Shown in pieces: positions 1 through 8,126 of a stretch of DNA of 34,003 bases. The notes below the pieces were generated by a model that saw nothing but the letters and a program-made list of their open reading frames with translations, had not been told where the DNA came from and searched no databases. Every line of letters starts with the position of its first letter. Position 1 is the first letter of the stretch. Location: contig NZ_SSXE01000103.1 in assembly GCF_021699195.1 (NCBI RefSeq), positions 1-34,003 of the forward strand, read 5' to 3'. The position numbers were made by a program, and so were the translations under genes. The stretch is from Nonomuraea sp. MG754425. GTDB lineage: Bacteria; Actinomycetota; Actinomycetes; Streptosporangiales; Streptosporangiaceae.

Positions 1-2
1 GC

Positions 3-293
3 CCCGATCCCACCCGGACGGTCGGCGTGACGGCGGGCGGCGGGCAGCCGGGCGCGGGCCGGGCCGCCGCCCGCTCGGCCGCCAAGGCGGCGGCGCAGGC
101 TGGGCCGCGCGCCCCGGCCGCGCGGGGTGGGGCAGCGGCGTGGCCCGAGGCGGTCCCCAGCCGGGACAAGGGGCCCGAGTCAGACGACGTGGACCCGCTC
201 AACGACGTGGACGCCGACGTGGACGCCGTCTCGGGCATGGCACTGCTGGAGAGGGAACTCGGCGCGCAGGTGATCGGCGAACTCGACCACTGA
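3..293 (+). CDS. dnaX: DNA polymerase III subunit gamma/tau, C-terminal end (partial)
   Basis: The reading frame is open to the left edge, so only the 3' end (about 96 codons) is present. The visible part is an Ala/Gly/Arg/Pro-rich low-complexity linker, then an acidic stretch (ESDDVDPLNDVDADVD), then the ending GMALLERELGAQVIGELDH. Actinobacterial DnaX (tau) proteins typically end with such an acidic segment followed by a short helix of the form 'LLERELGA.VI.E', after a disordered Pro/Ala-rich region. The clamp-loader ATPase domain lies outside the window. The identity is strengthened by ybaB and recR downstream on the same strand, the classic dnaX-ybaB-recR order. A GTG at 27 lies in frame but is internal, not a start. 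Confidence 0.8.
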   Translation, partial: PDPTRTVGVTAGGGQPGAGRAAARSAAKAAAQAGPRAPAARGGAAAWPEAVPSRDKGPESDDVDPLNDVDADVDAVSGMALLERELGAQVIGELDH

Positions 294-436
294 CCTCGCC
301 CGGACCCGGACCGGGACCTGGCTCAGGCCCATAACCCGCACCCAGACCTGGACACCCGCTCGCGGCCCCGACCCGCTGTTCACCGTTCGCGGGCACACGG
401 CCGGCGGGCCGCCGCCTGGGAGAGGTGGTGGGGACG
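294..436. other. Convergent intergenic region between dnaX and the GAF regulator
   Basis: This is 143 bp between two convergent stop codons. It holds short GC-rich direct and inverted repeats (cccggacccggaccggg around 299-315) but no hairpin followed by a T tract, so I do not call a terminator. Confidence 0.4.
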
Positions 437-1876
437 TCAGCGGAGGAGGCGGGAGCGGGCGGCGGCGGAGCGGAGGTCGGTCGCCGGGAGTTCGGCGAGC
501 CGTTCCAGCATCTCGTAGTCGTCGCGCCCGTTGCACGTCTGCGCGTACGCCCACCAGTCGTCCGGCCCGCCGTTCCGCAGCAGGCAGGCGCGCACCTGGG
601 CCTCGAGCTCGTCCCGCTCCCGCCTGATCACCGGCGACTCCGAGCGGGGCAGCAGCGGCCCCGGGTAGCCGCGCGCCAGCCCGGCCGGGTCGCCGTCGGC
701 GAGGAGGCGGCGCACCGTCAGGAAGTCGGCCTCCACTGGGCAGTTCAGCCGGTACGGCTTGGCGGCGATGGCCTCCCCGAGCTGCGTGCGCAACCGGTGG
801 ATCTCGGCCCGGATCGTCACCGGGTTGCCGGCGTCGCCGTACAGGTGGAAGGAGAGCTGCTCGGCCGTGAGGCCGTGCGGGTGCAGGACCAGGAGGGCGA
901 GGAGTTCGGCGTGCCGCATCGACAGGGGACGGTCGTGGTCGCCGTACGAGGCGGTCGGCGGCCCTTCGCCGAGCAGCGACAGGGTCAGCAGCGGCGGCCC
1001 GGCCGACGGCGCGGGGCGCAGGAGGAAACCGTCGGCGAAGGGTTCGAGGAGGGCGACGGTGCCGTCGCCGAGGATCGTGCGCCGGCCGGGCAGGTGCGTG
1101 GTCCGCTCCCCGAGGTGGACGCGCCCGCCCAGGTCCCCGGAGGGGTCGCCGGAGATGACGCGGCCGGTGGCCGACAGGAGGATGCCGGGGCGCGCGCGTA
1201 GCGACTCGTAGCGGCGGCGCAGGTGCTCGTCGCGCTCGTGCATGCGCAGGGCGAGTTGCGTCTCGGCGAGCTTGGCCGTGGCGGCGACCAGGGCGACGGT
1301 GGCCGGGTGCAGGTTGCGGGCGGTGCCGCTGACGTCGACGCAGCCGATGACGCGGCCGGAGTCGGGGTCGGTGATCGGGGCGGCGCTGCAGGACCAGACG
1401 TGCAGCACCCGCATCAGGTGCTCCTCCGAGTACACGTGCACGGGCAGGCCGGTGGCCAGGGCGGTGCCGATGCCGTTGGTGCCGACGTGGTGCTCGCCCC
1501 ACTGGTGTCCGGTGGCCAGGCCGATCCGGTCGGCGCGGCTCATGATCGAGTGGTTGCCTTCGCGCCACAGAACACGTCCGTCACCGTCTGTGACGACCAT
1601 GAGGTGGCCGGTCTCGTCGGCGGAGCCCGACAGCGTGTGGGCGAGCAGGGGCAGCAACGGTCGCAGGGGGTGGGTCTTGCGGATGTCCCTGACGGCGGCG
1701 GGATCGCAGACGAGCGGGGCGGACTTGCCGTCCGGGTCGATTCCGGCGTCCAGCGAGCGGCGCCAGGAAGCCTTGATCAGATGTCGGGGCGACTCCGGCC
1801 AGGCTCGGCCTGCCGCTGCGGCTTCGTGCGCTTTGCGTAGCAGTCGGGAGTACGCGTCGAGGTGTGCGTAACTCAT
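437..1876 (-). CDS. GAF-domain winged-helix transcriptional regulator (AcoR-like sensor without an AAA domain)
   Basis: A 479-aa cytoplasmic regulator. Residues about 80-215 look like a GAF sensor domain (VVTDGDGRVLWREGN, the conserved GTNGIGTALATGLPVHV and RVIGCVDVSGTA), as in AcoR-type activators. There is no sigma-54 AAA module. The C-terminal third carries an OmpR/SARP-like winged helix (LLALLVLHPHGLTAEQLS, then TIRAEIHRLRTQLG). Related actinobacterial proteins are often next to aldehyde/alcohol dehydrogenase genes, but none is adjacent here, so ligand and targets are unknown. The ATG at 1876 is preceded by GGAG with 6-nt spacing. The gene is antisense and separates dnaX from ybaB, which are normally neighbours, suggesting a lineage-specific insertion. 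Confidence 0.75.
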   Translation of the reverse strand: MSYAHLDAYSRLLRKAHEAAAAGRAWPESPRHLIKASWRRSLDAGIDPDGKSAPLVCDPAAVRDIRKTHPLRPLLPLLAHTLSGSADETGHLMVVTDGDGRVLWREGNHSIMSRADRIGLATGHQWGEHHVGTNGIGTALATGLPVHVYSEEHLMRVLHVWSCSAAPITDPDSGRVIGCVDVSGTARNLHPATVALVAATAKLAETQLALRMHERDEHLRRRYESLRARPGILLSATGRVISGDPSGDLGGRVHLGERTTHLPGRRTILGDGTVALLEPFADGFLLRPAPSAGPPLLTLSLLGEGPPTASYGDHDRPLSMRHAELLALLVLHPHGLTAEQLSFHLYGDAGNPVTIRAEIHRLRTQLGEAIAAKPYRLNCPVEADFLTVRRLLADGDPAGLARGYPGPLLPRSESPVIRRERDELEAQVRACLLRNGGPDDWWAYAQTCNGRDDYEMLERLAELPATDLRSAAARSRLLR

Positions 1877-1966
1877 TGGTCACTCCAAGTAGTCAATTAG
1901 AGCATCCGTCCTATGCCCGTCCGGCGCAACCCGTTCAGGGGGATTGCGGAGGGTGATTGATCGATC

Positions 1967-1987
1967 GCAACGTGTGTGCAACGTTGC
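1967..1987. promoter_or_regulatory. Repeated gcaacg with palindrome gcaacgttgc (possible operator)
   Basis: The hexamer gcaacg occurs at 1967-1972 and again inside the perfect 10-bp palindrome gcaacgttgc at 1978-1987; a related ggcaacg lies just downstream at about 2003-2009. The site is about 90 bp upstream of the GAF-regulator start, so an autoregulatory operator is plausible. The binding protein is inferred, not shown. Confidence 0.35.
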
Positions 1988-2043
1988 TCCGCCTACGTTC
2001 GTGGCAACGCGTCGGCGTGGTGCGGCCGCTCCGCTGACGTGAT

Positions 2044-2083
2044 GGCCGGGTCTCGGACGCTGGAGGGGGGCCGAGACCCGGCC
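2044..2083. repeat. Perfect 13-bp inverted repeat (strong hairpin)
   Basis: ggccgggtctcgg (2044-2056) is exactly complementary to ccgagacccggcc (2071-2083), with a 14-nt G-rich loop. There is no U tract on either strand (AAAAC follows on plus), so a classical intrinsic terminator is not supported. It could be a leader structure, a U-less terminator or a protein site. Confidence 0.6.
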
Positions 2084-2254
2084 AAAACACGCCGACGCAC
2101 GACGGGACACGGACCTGAGGTCCAGGTCAGGACGACGGATTCCGATGGGAAACGCCGCTCTCACGGGGCACATCAGAGCGAGACGGATGTCGCGTACACA
2201 GATCCGGGGGCGAAACGGGGGAACCTCCCAGTACATGACGCCGCCCAAACACCG

Positions 2255-2293
2255 TAGGCTCGTGGCAGTCAAGAACGCGGAGCCACGAGGAGC
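2255..2293 (+). promoter_or_regulatory. ybaB promoter -10 and leader hairpin covering the RBS
   Basis: TAGGCT (2255-2260) fits an actinobacterial -10. ctcgtggc (2259-2266) pairs perfectly with gccacgag (2282-2289). The right arm includes most of the GAGG ribosome binding site (2287-2290) of the GTG start at 2302. If transcription starts far enough upstream for the left arm to be in the mRNA, the stem would occlude the RBS. No clear -35 is visible. Confidence 0.35.
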
Positions 2294-2301
2294 GCACGAC
2301 G

Positions 2302-2652
2302 GTGAATCCAGGGGATGTCAACCTGCAGCAGCTGTTGGAGCAGGCACAGCTCATGCAGCAGCAGCTTGTGAGCGCCCAGCAGGAGCTCAACGACGCGCAG
2401 ATCGAGGGCTCGTCGGGCGGGGGCATGGTCACGGCCGTCGTCAACGGCTCGGGCGAGCTGCTCGAGCTCAAGATCGACCCGAGCGTGATCGACGCGGGCG
2501 ACGCGCAGGACACCGCCGACACGATCGCCGACCTGGTGATCGCGGCGGTCCGCGACGCCGTGCGCGCGGCGGCCGATCTGCAGCAGGAGAAGCTCGGCCC
2601 GCTCGCCCAGGGGCTGGGTGGCGGCGGTCTCGGACAGTTGCCAGGGTTCTAG
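2302..2652 (+). CDS. ybaB: YbaB/EbfC family nucleoid-associated protein
   Basis: A 116-aa DNA-binding protein of the YbaB/EbfC family, which forms small dimers that bind duplex DNA and is almost always encoded beside recR. The family pattern is clear: an N-terminal helix rich in Gln/Leu (LLEQAQLMQQQLVSAQQEL), then VTAVVNGSGELLELKIDPSVID, then an acidic and helical DLVIAAVRDAVRAAADLQQEKLG, and a Gly-rich tail. The GTG start at 2302 has GAGGAG about 9 nt upstream. recR begins 2 nt after the stop, so the two are surely co-transcribed. Confidence 0.93.
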   Translation: MNPGDVNLQQLLEQAQLMQQQLVSAQQELNDAQIEGSSGGGMVTAVVNGSGELLELKIDPSVIDAGDAQDTADTIADLVIAAVRDAVRAAADLQQEKLGPLAQGLGGGGLGQLPGF

Positions 2653-2654
2653 GC

Positions 2655-3254
2655 ATGTACGAGGGGGTCGTCCAGAATCTGATCGACGAGCTGGGTCTGC
2701 TGCCCGGCGTCGGTCCCAAGAGCGCGCAGCGGATCGCGTTCCACCTGCTGGCGGCCGATCCAGCCGACGTCAAGCGGCTGGCGCACGCGTTGCTGGAGGT
2801 CAAGGAGAAGGTCCGGTTCTGCCGGGTCTGCGGGAACGTGGCCTCCGAGGAGGAGTGCCGCATCTGCCGTGACCCCCGCCGCGACACGCACGTCATCTGC
2901 GTGGTCGAGGAGTCGAAGGACGTCGTGGCGATCGAGAAGACGCGCGAGTTCCGCGGCACCTACCACGTGCTCGGCGGCGCGATCAGCCCGATCGACGGCG
3001 TCGGCCCCGACGACCTGCGCATCCGCGAGCTGATGACGCGCCTGGCCGACGGCCGCGTCACCGAGCTCATCCTCGCCACCGACCCCAACCTCGAGGGTGA
3101 GGCGACGGCTACCTACCTCGCCCGTCTGGTCAAGCCGATGGGCATCAAAGTGACACGACTGGCCAGCGGTCTGCCTGTGGGCGGTGATCTCGAGTACGCC
3201 GACGAGGTCACCTTGGGCCGCGCGTTCGAAGGACGGAGGTTGCTGGATGTCTGA
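2655..3254 (+). CDS. recR: Recombination mediator protein RecR
   Basis: 199 aa, the normal RecR length. RecR works with RecO/RecF in loading RecA at gaps. Domains in order: the N-terminal helix-hairpin-helix (LGLLPGVGPKSAQRIAFHLL), a four-Cys zinc finger (CRVCG...CRIC, residues about 56-75), a TOPRIM domain starting at VICVVEESKDVVAIE with the later acidic EG motif (LATDPNLEGEATATYLA), and the C-terminal KVTRLASGLPVGGDLEYAD signature. I chose the ATG at 2655, immediately after the ybaB stop. The frame is open further upstream, but that stretch lies inside ybaB and beyond and is not RecR-like. The 3' end overlaps the next gene by 8 nt. Confidence 0.97.
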   Translation: MYEGVVQNLIDELGLLPGVGPKSAQRIAFHLLAADPADVKRLAHALLEVKEKVRFCRVCGNVASEEECRICRDPRRDTHVICVVEESKDVVAIEKTREFRGTYHVLGGAISPIDGVGPDDLRIRELMTRLADGRVTELILATDPNLEGEATATYLARLVKPMGIKVTRLASGLPVGGDLEYADEVTLGRAFEGRRLLDV

Positions 3255-3777
3255 CCAGTGGAGCGTTCTGGCGGAAGAGGTCTCCGCGCACGCGCAGAAC
3301 TACGTTGACGGGCTGACCAGGGTCGCGGGCGGTGAGGGTGGCGACGCCATCTGGTCGATCCTGCTGGTGGAGGTCGCCCAGATGAGCCTGGCGGGCGCCA
3401 AGCTGGGCGCCAACCGCGACGTCATCCTCGCGGGCAACTACGAGCCGCCGATGAGTGAGGACCCCGACATCGACGGTGTCCGTACGGCGCTGGCGGAGCG
3501 GCTGGAGGCGGTGGACGACTACGCCGAGGTGTTCGATCCGTACAAGGACACCAGCGTCACCCCGTACCGGCTGTCCGACGACCTGACCGCGGTGGCCGCC
3601 GATCTCATCCACGGGTTGCGTCACTACCACGCGGGGCGTCCACACGAGGCGTTGTGGTGGTGGCAGTTCTCCTACTTCAACACCTGGGGCAACCACGCGG
3701 GCGCCGCGATGCGCGCGCTGCAGGCCCTGGCGGCGCACTCGAGGCTCGACGTGGCCGAGGAAGCCACAACAGTCTGA
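3247..3777 (+). CDS. DUF5063 domain-containing protein
   Basis: A 176-aa soluble, acidic protein of unknown function. It matches what I recall of the DUF5063 family encoded between recR and aspartokinase in Streptosporangiales and related actinomycetes. Visible marks are the aromatic-rich C-terminal part (YHAGRPHEALWWWQFSYFNTWGNHAG) and a helical N-terminal half. There is no signal peptide or membrane segment. The ATG at 3247 lies inside the end of recR (8-nt overlap) with a good RBS (CGGAGG) about 8 nt upstream, so translation is probably coupled to recR. Confidence 0.8.
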   Translation: MSDQWSVLAEEVSAHAQNYVDGLTRVAGGEGGDAIWSILLVEVAQMSLAGAKLGANRDVILAGNYEPPMSEDPDIDGVRTALAERLEAVDDYAEVFDPYKDTSVTPYRLSDDLTAVAADLIHGLRHYHAGRPHEALWWWQFSYFNTWGNHAGAAMRALQALAAHSRLDVAEEATTV

Positions 3778-3824
3778 TCATCCACATAGTGGTACGAACC
3801 AACAGGCCCATGAGAGGCCCCCAG

Positions 3825-3856
3825 TAGACTGGCAGTTCACAGTCCTAACCGGGAGA
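3825..3856 (+). promoter_or_regulatory. Putative promoter -10 and RBS of the lysC-asd operon
   Basis: TAGACT at 3825-3830 fits an actinobacterial -10 and GGGAGA at 3851-3856 is the ribosome binding site for the GTG at 3862. No convincing -35 is seen. The 84-bp gap after the DUF5063 gene is enough for an independent promoter. Confidence 0.35.
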
Positions 3857-3861
3857 CTCTC

Positions 3862-5132
<1,271 letters not shown>

Positions 5133-5136
<4 letters not shown>

Positions 5137-6191
5137 GCAGGCCCAATCTCGCGTTGATCGGCGCGACCGGCGCCGTGGGCACCGTCATGCGCGACATCGT
5201 GTCGACGCGTGAGGACATCTGGGGCGAGATCCGTCTCGTCGCCTCCCCGCGTTCGGCGGGCAAGGTGCTCCGGGTGCGGGGCGAGGACGTCGTCGTGCGG
5301 GCGCTGGCGCCCGAGGTGTTCGACGGCATCGACATCGCCATCTTCGACGTGCCCGACGAGGTGTCGGCCGAGTGGGCGCCGATCGCCGCCGGGCGCGGCG
5401 CGATCGTCGTCGACAAGTCCGGCACGTTCCGCATGGAGCCCGACGTCCCGCTGGTCGTGCCCGAGGTCAATCCGCTCGACGCGCGCGAGCGGCCGCGCGG
5501 CATCATCTCGACCCCCAACTGCACGACGCTGTCGATGATGGCGGCCATGGGGGCGCTGCACGCCGAGTTCATCCTCACCGAGCTGGTCGTCGCCTCCTAC
5601 CAGGCGGTGTCCGGCGCGGGCGTGGCCGGCTCCGCGCGGCTGTACGACGAGATCGAGGCGCTGGCGGGCGACCGCACGATCGGCCAGGCCGCGGGCGACG
5701 TGCGCAAGGCGCTGGCCAACAAGCTGACGGAGGAGTCGCCGTTCCCCGCGCCCATCGCGTTCAACGTGGTGCCGTGGGCGGGCTCCAGCAAGCCCGACGG
5801 CTGGGCCTCCGAGGAGCTGAAGCTCCGCAACGAGTCCCGCAAGATCCTCGGCATCCCCGACCTGAAGGTCTCCGCGACCTGCGTGCGGGTGCCGGTGGTC
5901 ACGACGCACTCGCTGGCCGTGCACGCGCGGTTCGCGCGCGAGATCACGGTCGCCGACGCGCACCGCGTCCTTGAGGCGGCGCCGACGGTGGTGCTGATGG
6001 ACGACCCGGAGAACGGCGTCTGGCCGACGCCGCTCGACGTGGTGGGCACCGACCCGACCTACGTGGGCCGTGTCCGTCAGGCGATCGACTTCCCGAACAC
6101 GCTCGACCTGTTCGTGTGCGGCGACAACCTGCGCAAGGGCGCCGCGCTCAACGCGGCGGAGATCGCCGAGCTGGTCGCCACCGAGCTCTGA
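5133..6191 (+). CDS. asd: Aspartate-semialdehyde dehydrogenase
   Basis: 352 aa. It reduces beta-aspartyl phosphate to aspartate semialdehyde with NADPH, the step after aspartokinase. The N-terminal NADP-binding motif is ALIGATGAVGTVM (residues about 7-19). The catalytic Cys is C130 in STPNCTTLSM and the active-site His is H259 in RVPVVTTHS. The dimerisation/substrate segment ASYQAVSGAG is present. The ATG overlaps the lysC stop by 4 nt, so the pair is translationally coupled, and the strong terminator 14 nt after the stop ends the operon. Confidence 0.97.
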
Positions 6192-6204
6192 CCTGCCGTT
6201 CCCG

Positions 6205-6245
6205 AGGTGTGACGCCGTGCGTTCCGCACGGCGTCACACCTTTTT
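6205..6245 (+). terminator. Rho-independent terminator of the lysC-asd operon
   Basis: aggtgtgacgccgtgcg (6205-6221) and cgcacggcgtcacacct (6225-6241) form a perfect 17-bp stem with a 3-nt loop, followed directly by TTTTC. It is a textbook intrinsic terminator and lies between convergent genes. Confidence 0.93.
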
Positions 6246-6259
6246 CTCGTCCGGCTCTG

Positions 6260-7243
6260 TCACCGGAACAGGATGTCCCAGTGGCTGTGCTCGTCCGCGA
6301 ACGTGGTGCCGGAGTCCGACTTGTAGAGGCGGGCTCCGTCGCCTCGCACCCCGGCCTTGTGATGATTTTTCGTGATGTGCCGGTCGATGCAGTCATTGTG
6401 TGAGATGTCGAGCTTGTAGCCGTTCCCGTGGCTGAAGTGGCCGGGCGCGTGGCCGCGTTCCGTCCCACCGGTCACCATGATCGGGCAGCCGCTCTCCCGC
6501 TTCAGCTCGATGGCCCTGGCGACGGTCCCGGTCCGTACCGAGTCGAGCGACGTGCAGCGGCGCCCGTGCTTACTGGCGCAGTTGCCGGTGGACTTCGTCC
6601 GCAGTCCGGCGCTCTCCAGCCAGCCGCTGGCGGTGGCGTGGGTCATGCGGACCGCGGCCATCCTGGGCAGGGTGCGCGTCAGATCGACCTGAGCGCGCCT
6701 GTGCGCGGCGCGTGGACGCGCTTTGGGCATCCGGGCCGCCCTTCTGCGCACCGGGCTCTTCAGCGCCTTCGTGGCGGCTCCGCGCGCACCGGCCGCACCG
6801 GCAGCGGCAGCGGCAGCAGCCGGGGCGGCGCCCGACGCGGCGCCCGGCAGTGTGCCGGTCGTCGTCCGGGAGTCGTCGGCCCGCTCCGCCTTCGTCGCGT
6901 CGTCGCCGGCCGCGCGCTCGGCGACCACCTCGGCCCGTCCCACGGCGGCCAGCGGCCAGCGCGGGTCGGTCGGCGGCCAGTCCGGCAGCTCCGCCAGGCG
7001 CCCGTGGACCAGCACGAGCCGCTCGAACGCCCAGGGCCGCTGCCCCATGTCATTGGCGTCAGAGAGGAACTCGGCCGGCGTCCGGGCCGTCCCGGTGACA
7101 GGCTCCGCCTCGTACGGCCCGCTCTCGGCCGGCGACCCTTCGGGGTGGGTGTCGGCGGATGCGGCCGAGGCCAGCGCGATTATGGAGATCTCAATGCCGA
7201 GGAGCGCGACGACGATGAGTCGCACTGTTCCACGTATCCACAT
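6260..7243 (-). CDS. Secreted M15-like (VanY/VanX-type) zinc peptidase
   Basis: 327 aa. The N-terminus (MWIRGTVRLIVVALLGIEIS to ASAASA, residues 1-30) is a signal peptide or anchor. Residues about 90-200 are Ala/Arg-rich low complexity. The C-terminal domain (about 205-327) has SHGNGYKLDIS, fitting the M15 pattern H-x2-G-x3-D (H272, D279), and HSHWDI near the end (H319/H321), the expected zinc and base ligands. Members of this clan cleave D-Ala-D-Ala or L-Ala-D-Glu bonds in peptidoglycan. Cys residues in the domain (NCASK, RRCTS, GCPIM, NDCID) could form disulfides outside the cell. The substrate is inferred, and the match is weaker than for textbook members. Confidence 0.6.
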   Translation of the reverse strand: MWIRGTVRLIVVALLGIEISIIALASAASADTHPEGSPAESGPYEAEPVTGTARTPAEFLSDANDMGQRPWAFERLVLVHGRLAELPDWPPTDPRWPLAAVGRAEVVAERAAGDDATKAERADDSRTTTGTLPGAASGAAPAAAAAAAGAAGARGAATKALKSPVRRRAARMPKARPRAAHRRAQVDLTRTLPRMAAVRMTHATASGWLESAGLRTKSTGNCASKHGRRCTSLDSVRTGTVARAIELKRESGCPIMVTGGTERGHAPGHFSHGNGYKLDISHNDCIDRHITKNHHKAGVRGDGARLYKSDSGTTFADEHSHWDILFR

Positions 7244-7273
7244 GTCGATGCCTTTTCGCGGAAATTAGCCCTT

Positions 7274-7345
7274 CCGCCACAAACGACAATCCCACCTTTC
7301 ACCGGCGATAACTCATGCAGCGGGGGCAACTTTGCCTTGTGGCGG
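7274..7345. repeat. 9-bp inverted repeat in the leader of the M15-like gene
   Basis: ccgccacaa (7274-7282) is exactly complementary to ttgtggcgg (7337-7345), enclosing 54 nt just upstream of the secreted-peptidase start. It could close a structured 5' leader. I compared it with the ydaO (c-di-AMP) element common before actinobacterial cell-wall hydrolases and could not match the consensus. Confidence 0.35.
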
Positions 7346-7391
7346 TGATCACCGTGCGGCTCCATGACCTAACCTCGCTTCACGACGTAAA

Positions 7392-8069
7392 GTGACGAAC
7401 GTGTCCGAAGCCCGAAACCGAGGATCGGAGAGCACCAGAGAGGTCATCGTCGAGGCGGCCTTGCGACTGTTCAGGGAGCGCGGCTTCGACGCGACCACGA
7501 TGCGTGCCATCGCCGCCGAGGCGGGGGTGTCCGTCGGCAACGCCTACTACTACTTCGACGGCAAAGAGGCGCTGATCCAGGCGTACTACGATCGCGCCCA
7601 GGCCGAGCACGAGGCGGCGTGCAGGGAGTTCCTGGCCACCGAAGACTCGTTCGCCGAGCGTCTCGACGGTGTGTTGCGCGAGTGGGTGCGGGTCTCCGAG
7701 CCGTACCACGAGTTCGCCGTGAAGTTCTTCAAGCACGCGGCCGAGCCGGCCAACCCGCTCAGCCCGTTCAACAAGCAGTCCTCGCCGGCCCGCGAGGCGT
7801 CGATCGCCATCTACCGGGAGGTCGTGGAGGGTTCGCGCGACCGGATGGACGCCGAGCTGCGCGCGGAGCTGCCCGAGCTGCTGTGGTTGCTGTCCATGGG
7901 AATGGTGCTGTTCTGGGTGCACGACACCTCGCCGGGGTGCGCCCGTACGTACCGGCTGATCGAGGTCACGGTGCCGCTGGTGGACCGGCTCGTCGGGCTG
8001 TCGCACCTGCCGGGGCTGCGGGGGATCACGAAGGACTTCATCGGGGTGGTCCACGAGCTGCGCGCCTAG
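7392..8069 (+). CDS. TetR family transcriptional regulator
   Basis: 225 aa. The N-terminal TetR helix-turn-helix is clear: ALRLFRERGFDATTMRAIAAEAGVSVGNAYYYFDGKEALIQAYY (residues about 23-66). The C-terminal ligand domain is helical and of unknown specificity. The start is GTG 7392 or GTG 7401 (MSEARNRG...); no RBS is visible. A TAACCT -10-like hexamer at 7370-7375 suggests a very short leader. It is followed in the same direction by an LLM oxidoreductase and an amidase, so it may regulate them; an operator-like site lies 8 bp past its stop. Confidence 0.9.
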   Translation: MTNVSEARNRGSESTREVIVEAALRLFRERGFDATTMRAIAAEAGVSVGNAYYYFDGKEALIQAYYDRAQAEHEAACREFLATEDSFAERLDGVLREWVRVSEPYHEFAVKFFKHAAEPANPLSPFNKQSSPAREASIAIYREVVEGSRDRMDAELRAELPELLWLLSMGMVLFWVHDTSPGCARTYRLIEVTVPLVDRLVGLSHLPGLRGITKDFIGVVHELRA

Positions 8070-8072
8070 GGG

Positions 8073-8098
8073 AACATACCGGTCGGTTGGTAAGGTCG
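8073..8098 (+). promoter_or_regulatory. Promoter/operator of the LLM oxidoreductase-amidase unit
   Basis: taccggtcggttggta (8077-8092) is a partial palindrome (TACC...GGTA) with an ACCGGTCGGT core typical of TetR-family operators in actinomycetes. It merges into TAAGGT (8091-8096), a good -10. A repressor bound here would block this promoter; the upstream TetR is the obvious candidate. Confidence 0.45.
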
Positions 8099-8126
8099 GG
8101 CTACCCCGACGATCTGGAGGCCGCGT

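Larger units (their letters stand above)
1877..2301. other. 425-bp intergenic region with several inverted repeats
   Basis: This divergent region lies between the GAF regulator (minus) and ybaB (plus). It holds a gcaacg repeat/palindrome (1967-1987), a perfect 13-bp inverted repeat (2044-2083), a small palindrome ggacctgaggtcc (2111-2123), a TAGGCT -10-like hexamer (2255-2260) and a leader hairpin over the ybaB ribosome binding site. No RNA gene was recognised: the SRP RNA core motif and tRNA elements are absent. The coding-like frame running through 2145-2654 upstream of recR has no codon or homology support. Confidence 0.6.

Noticed and set aside
180..1568. Long open frame (462 codons) on the minus strand
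   Set aside because: It is Arg/Pro/Ala-rich throughout and overlaps the clear GAF regulator in another frame; a high-GC shadow.
1877..2301. SRP RNA (ffs) near dnaX
   Set aside because: The gene is often near dnaX in actinomycetes, but the conserved GGAAGGAAGCAGCC-type core is absent on both strands here.
2145..2654. In-frame 170-codon upstream extension of recR
   Set aside because: It runs antiparallel in sense to no known domain, covers ybaB in another frame, and RecR has a normal N-terminus at the ATG at 2655.
7244..7391. ydaO (c-di-AMP) riboswitch before the secreted peptidase gene
   Set aside because: This would be expected for a wall hydrolase in actinomycetes, but I could not find the conserved core; only an isolated 9-bp inverted repeat is present.
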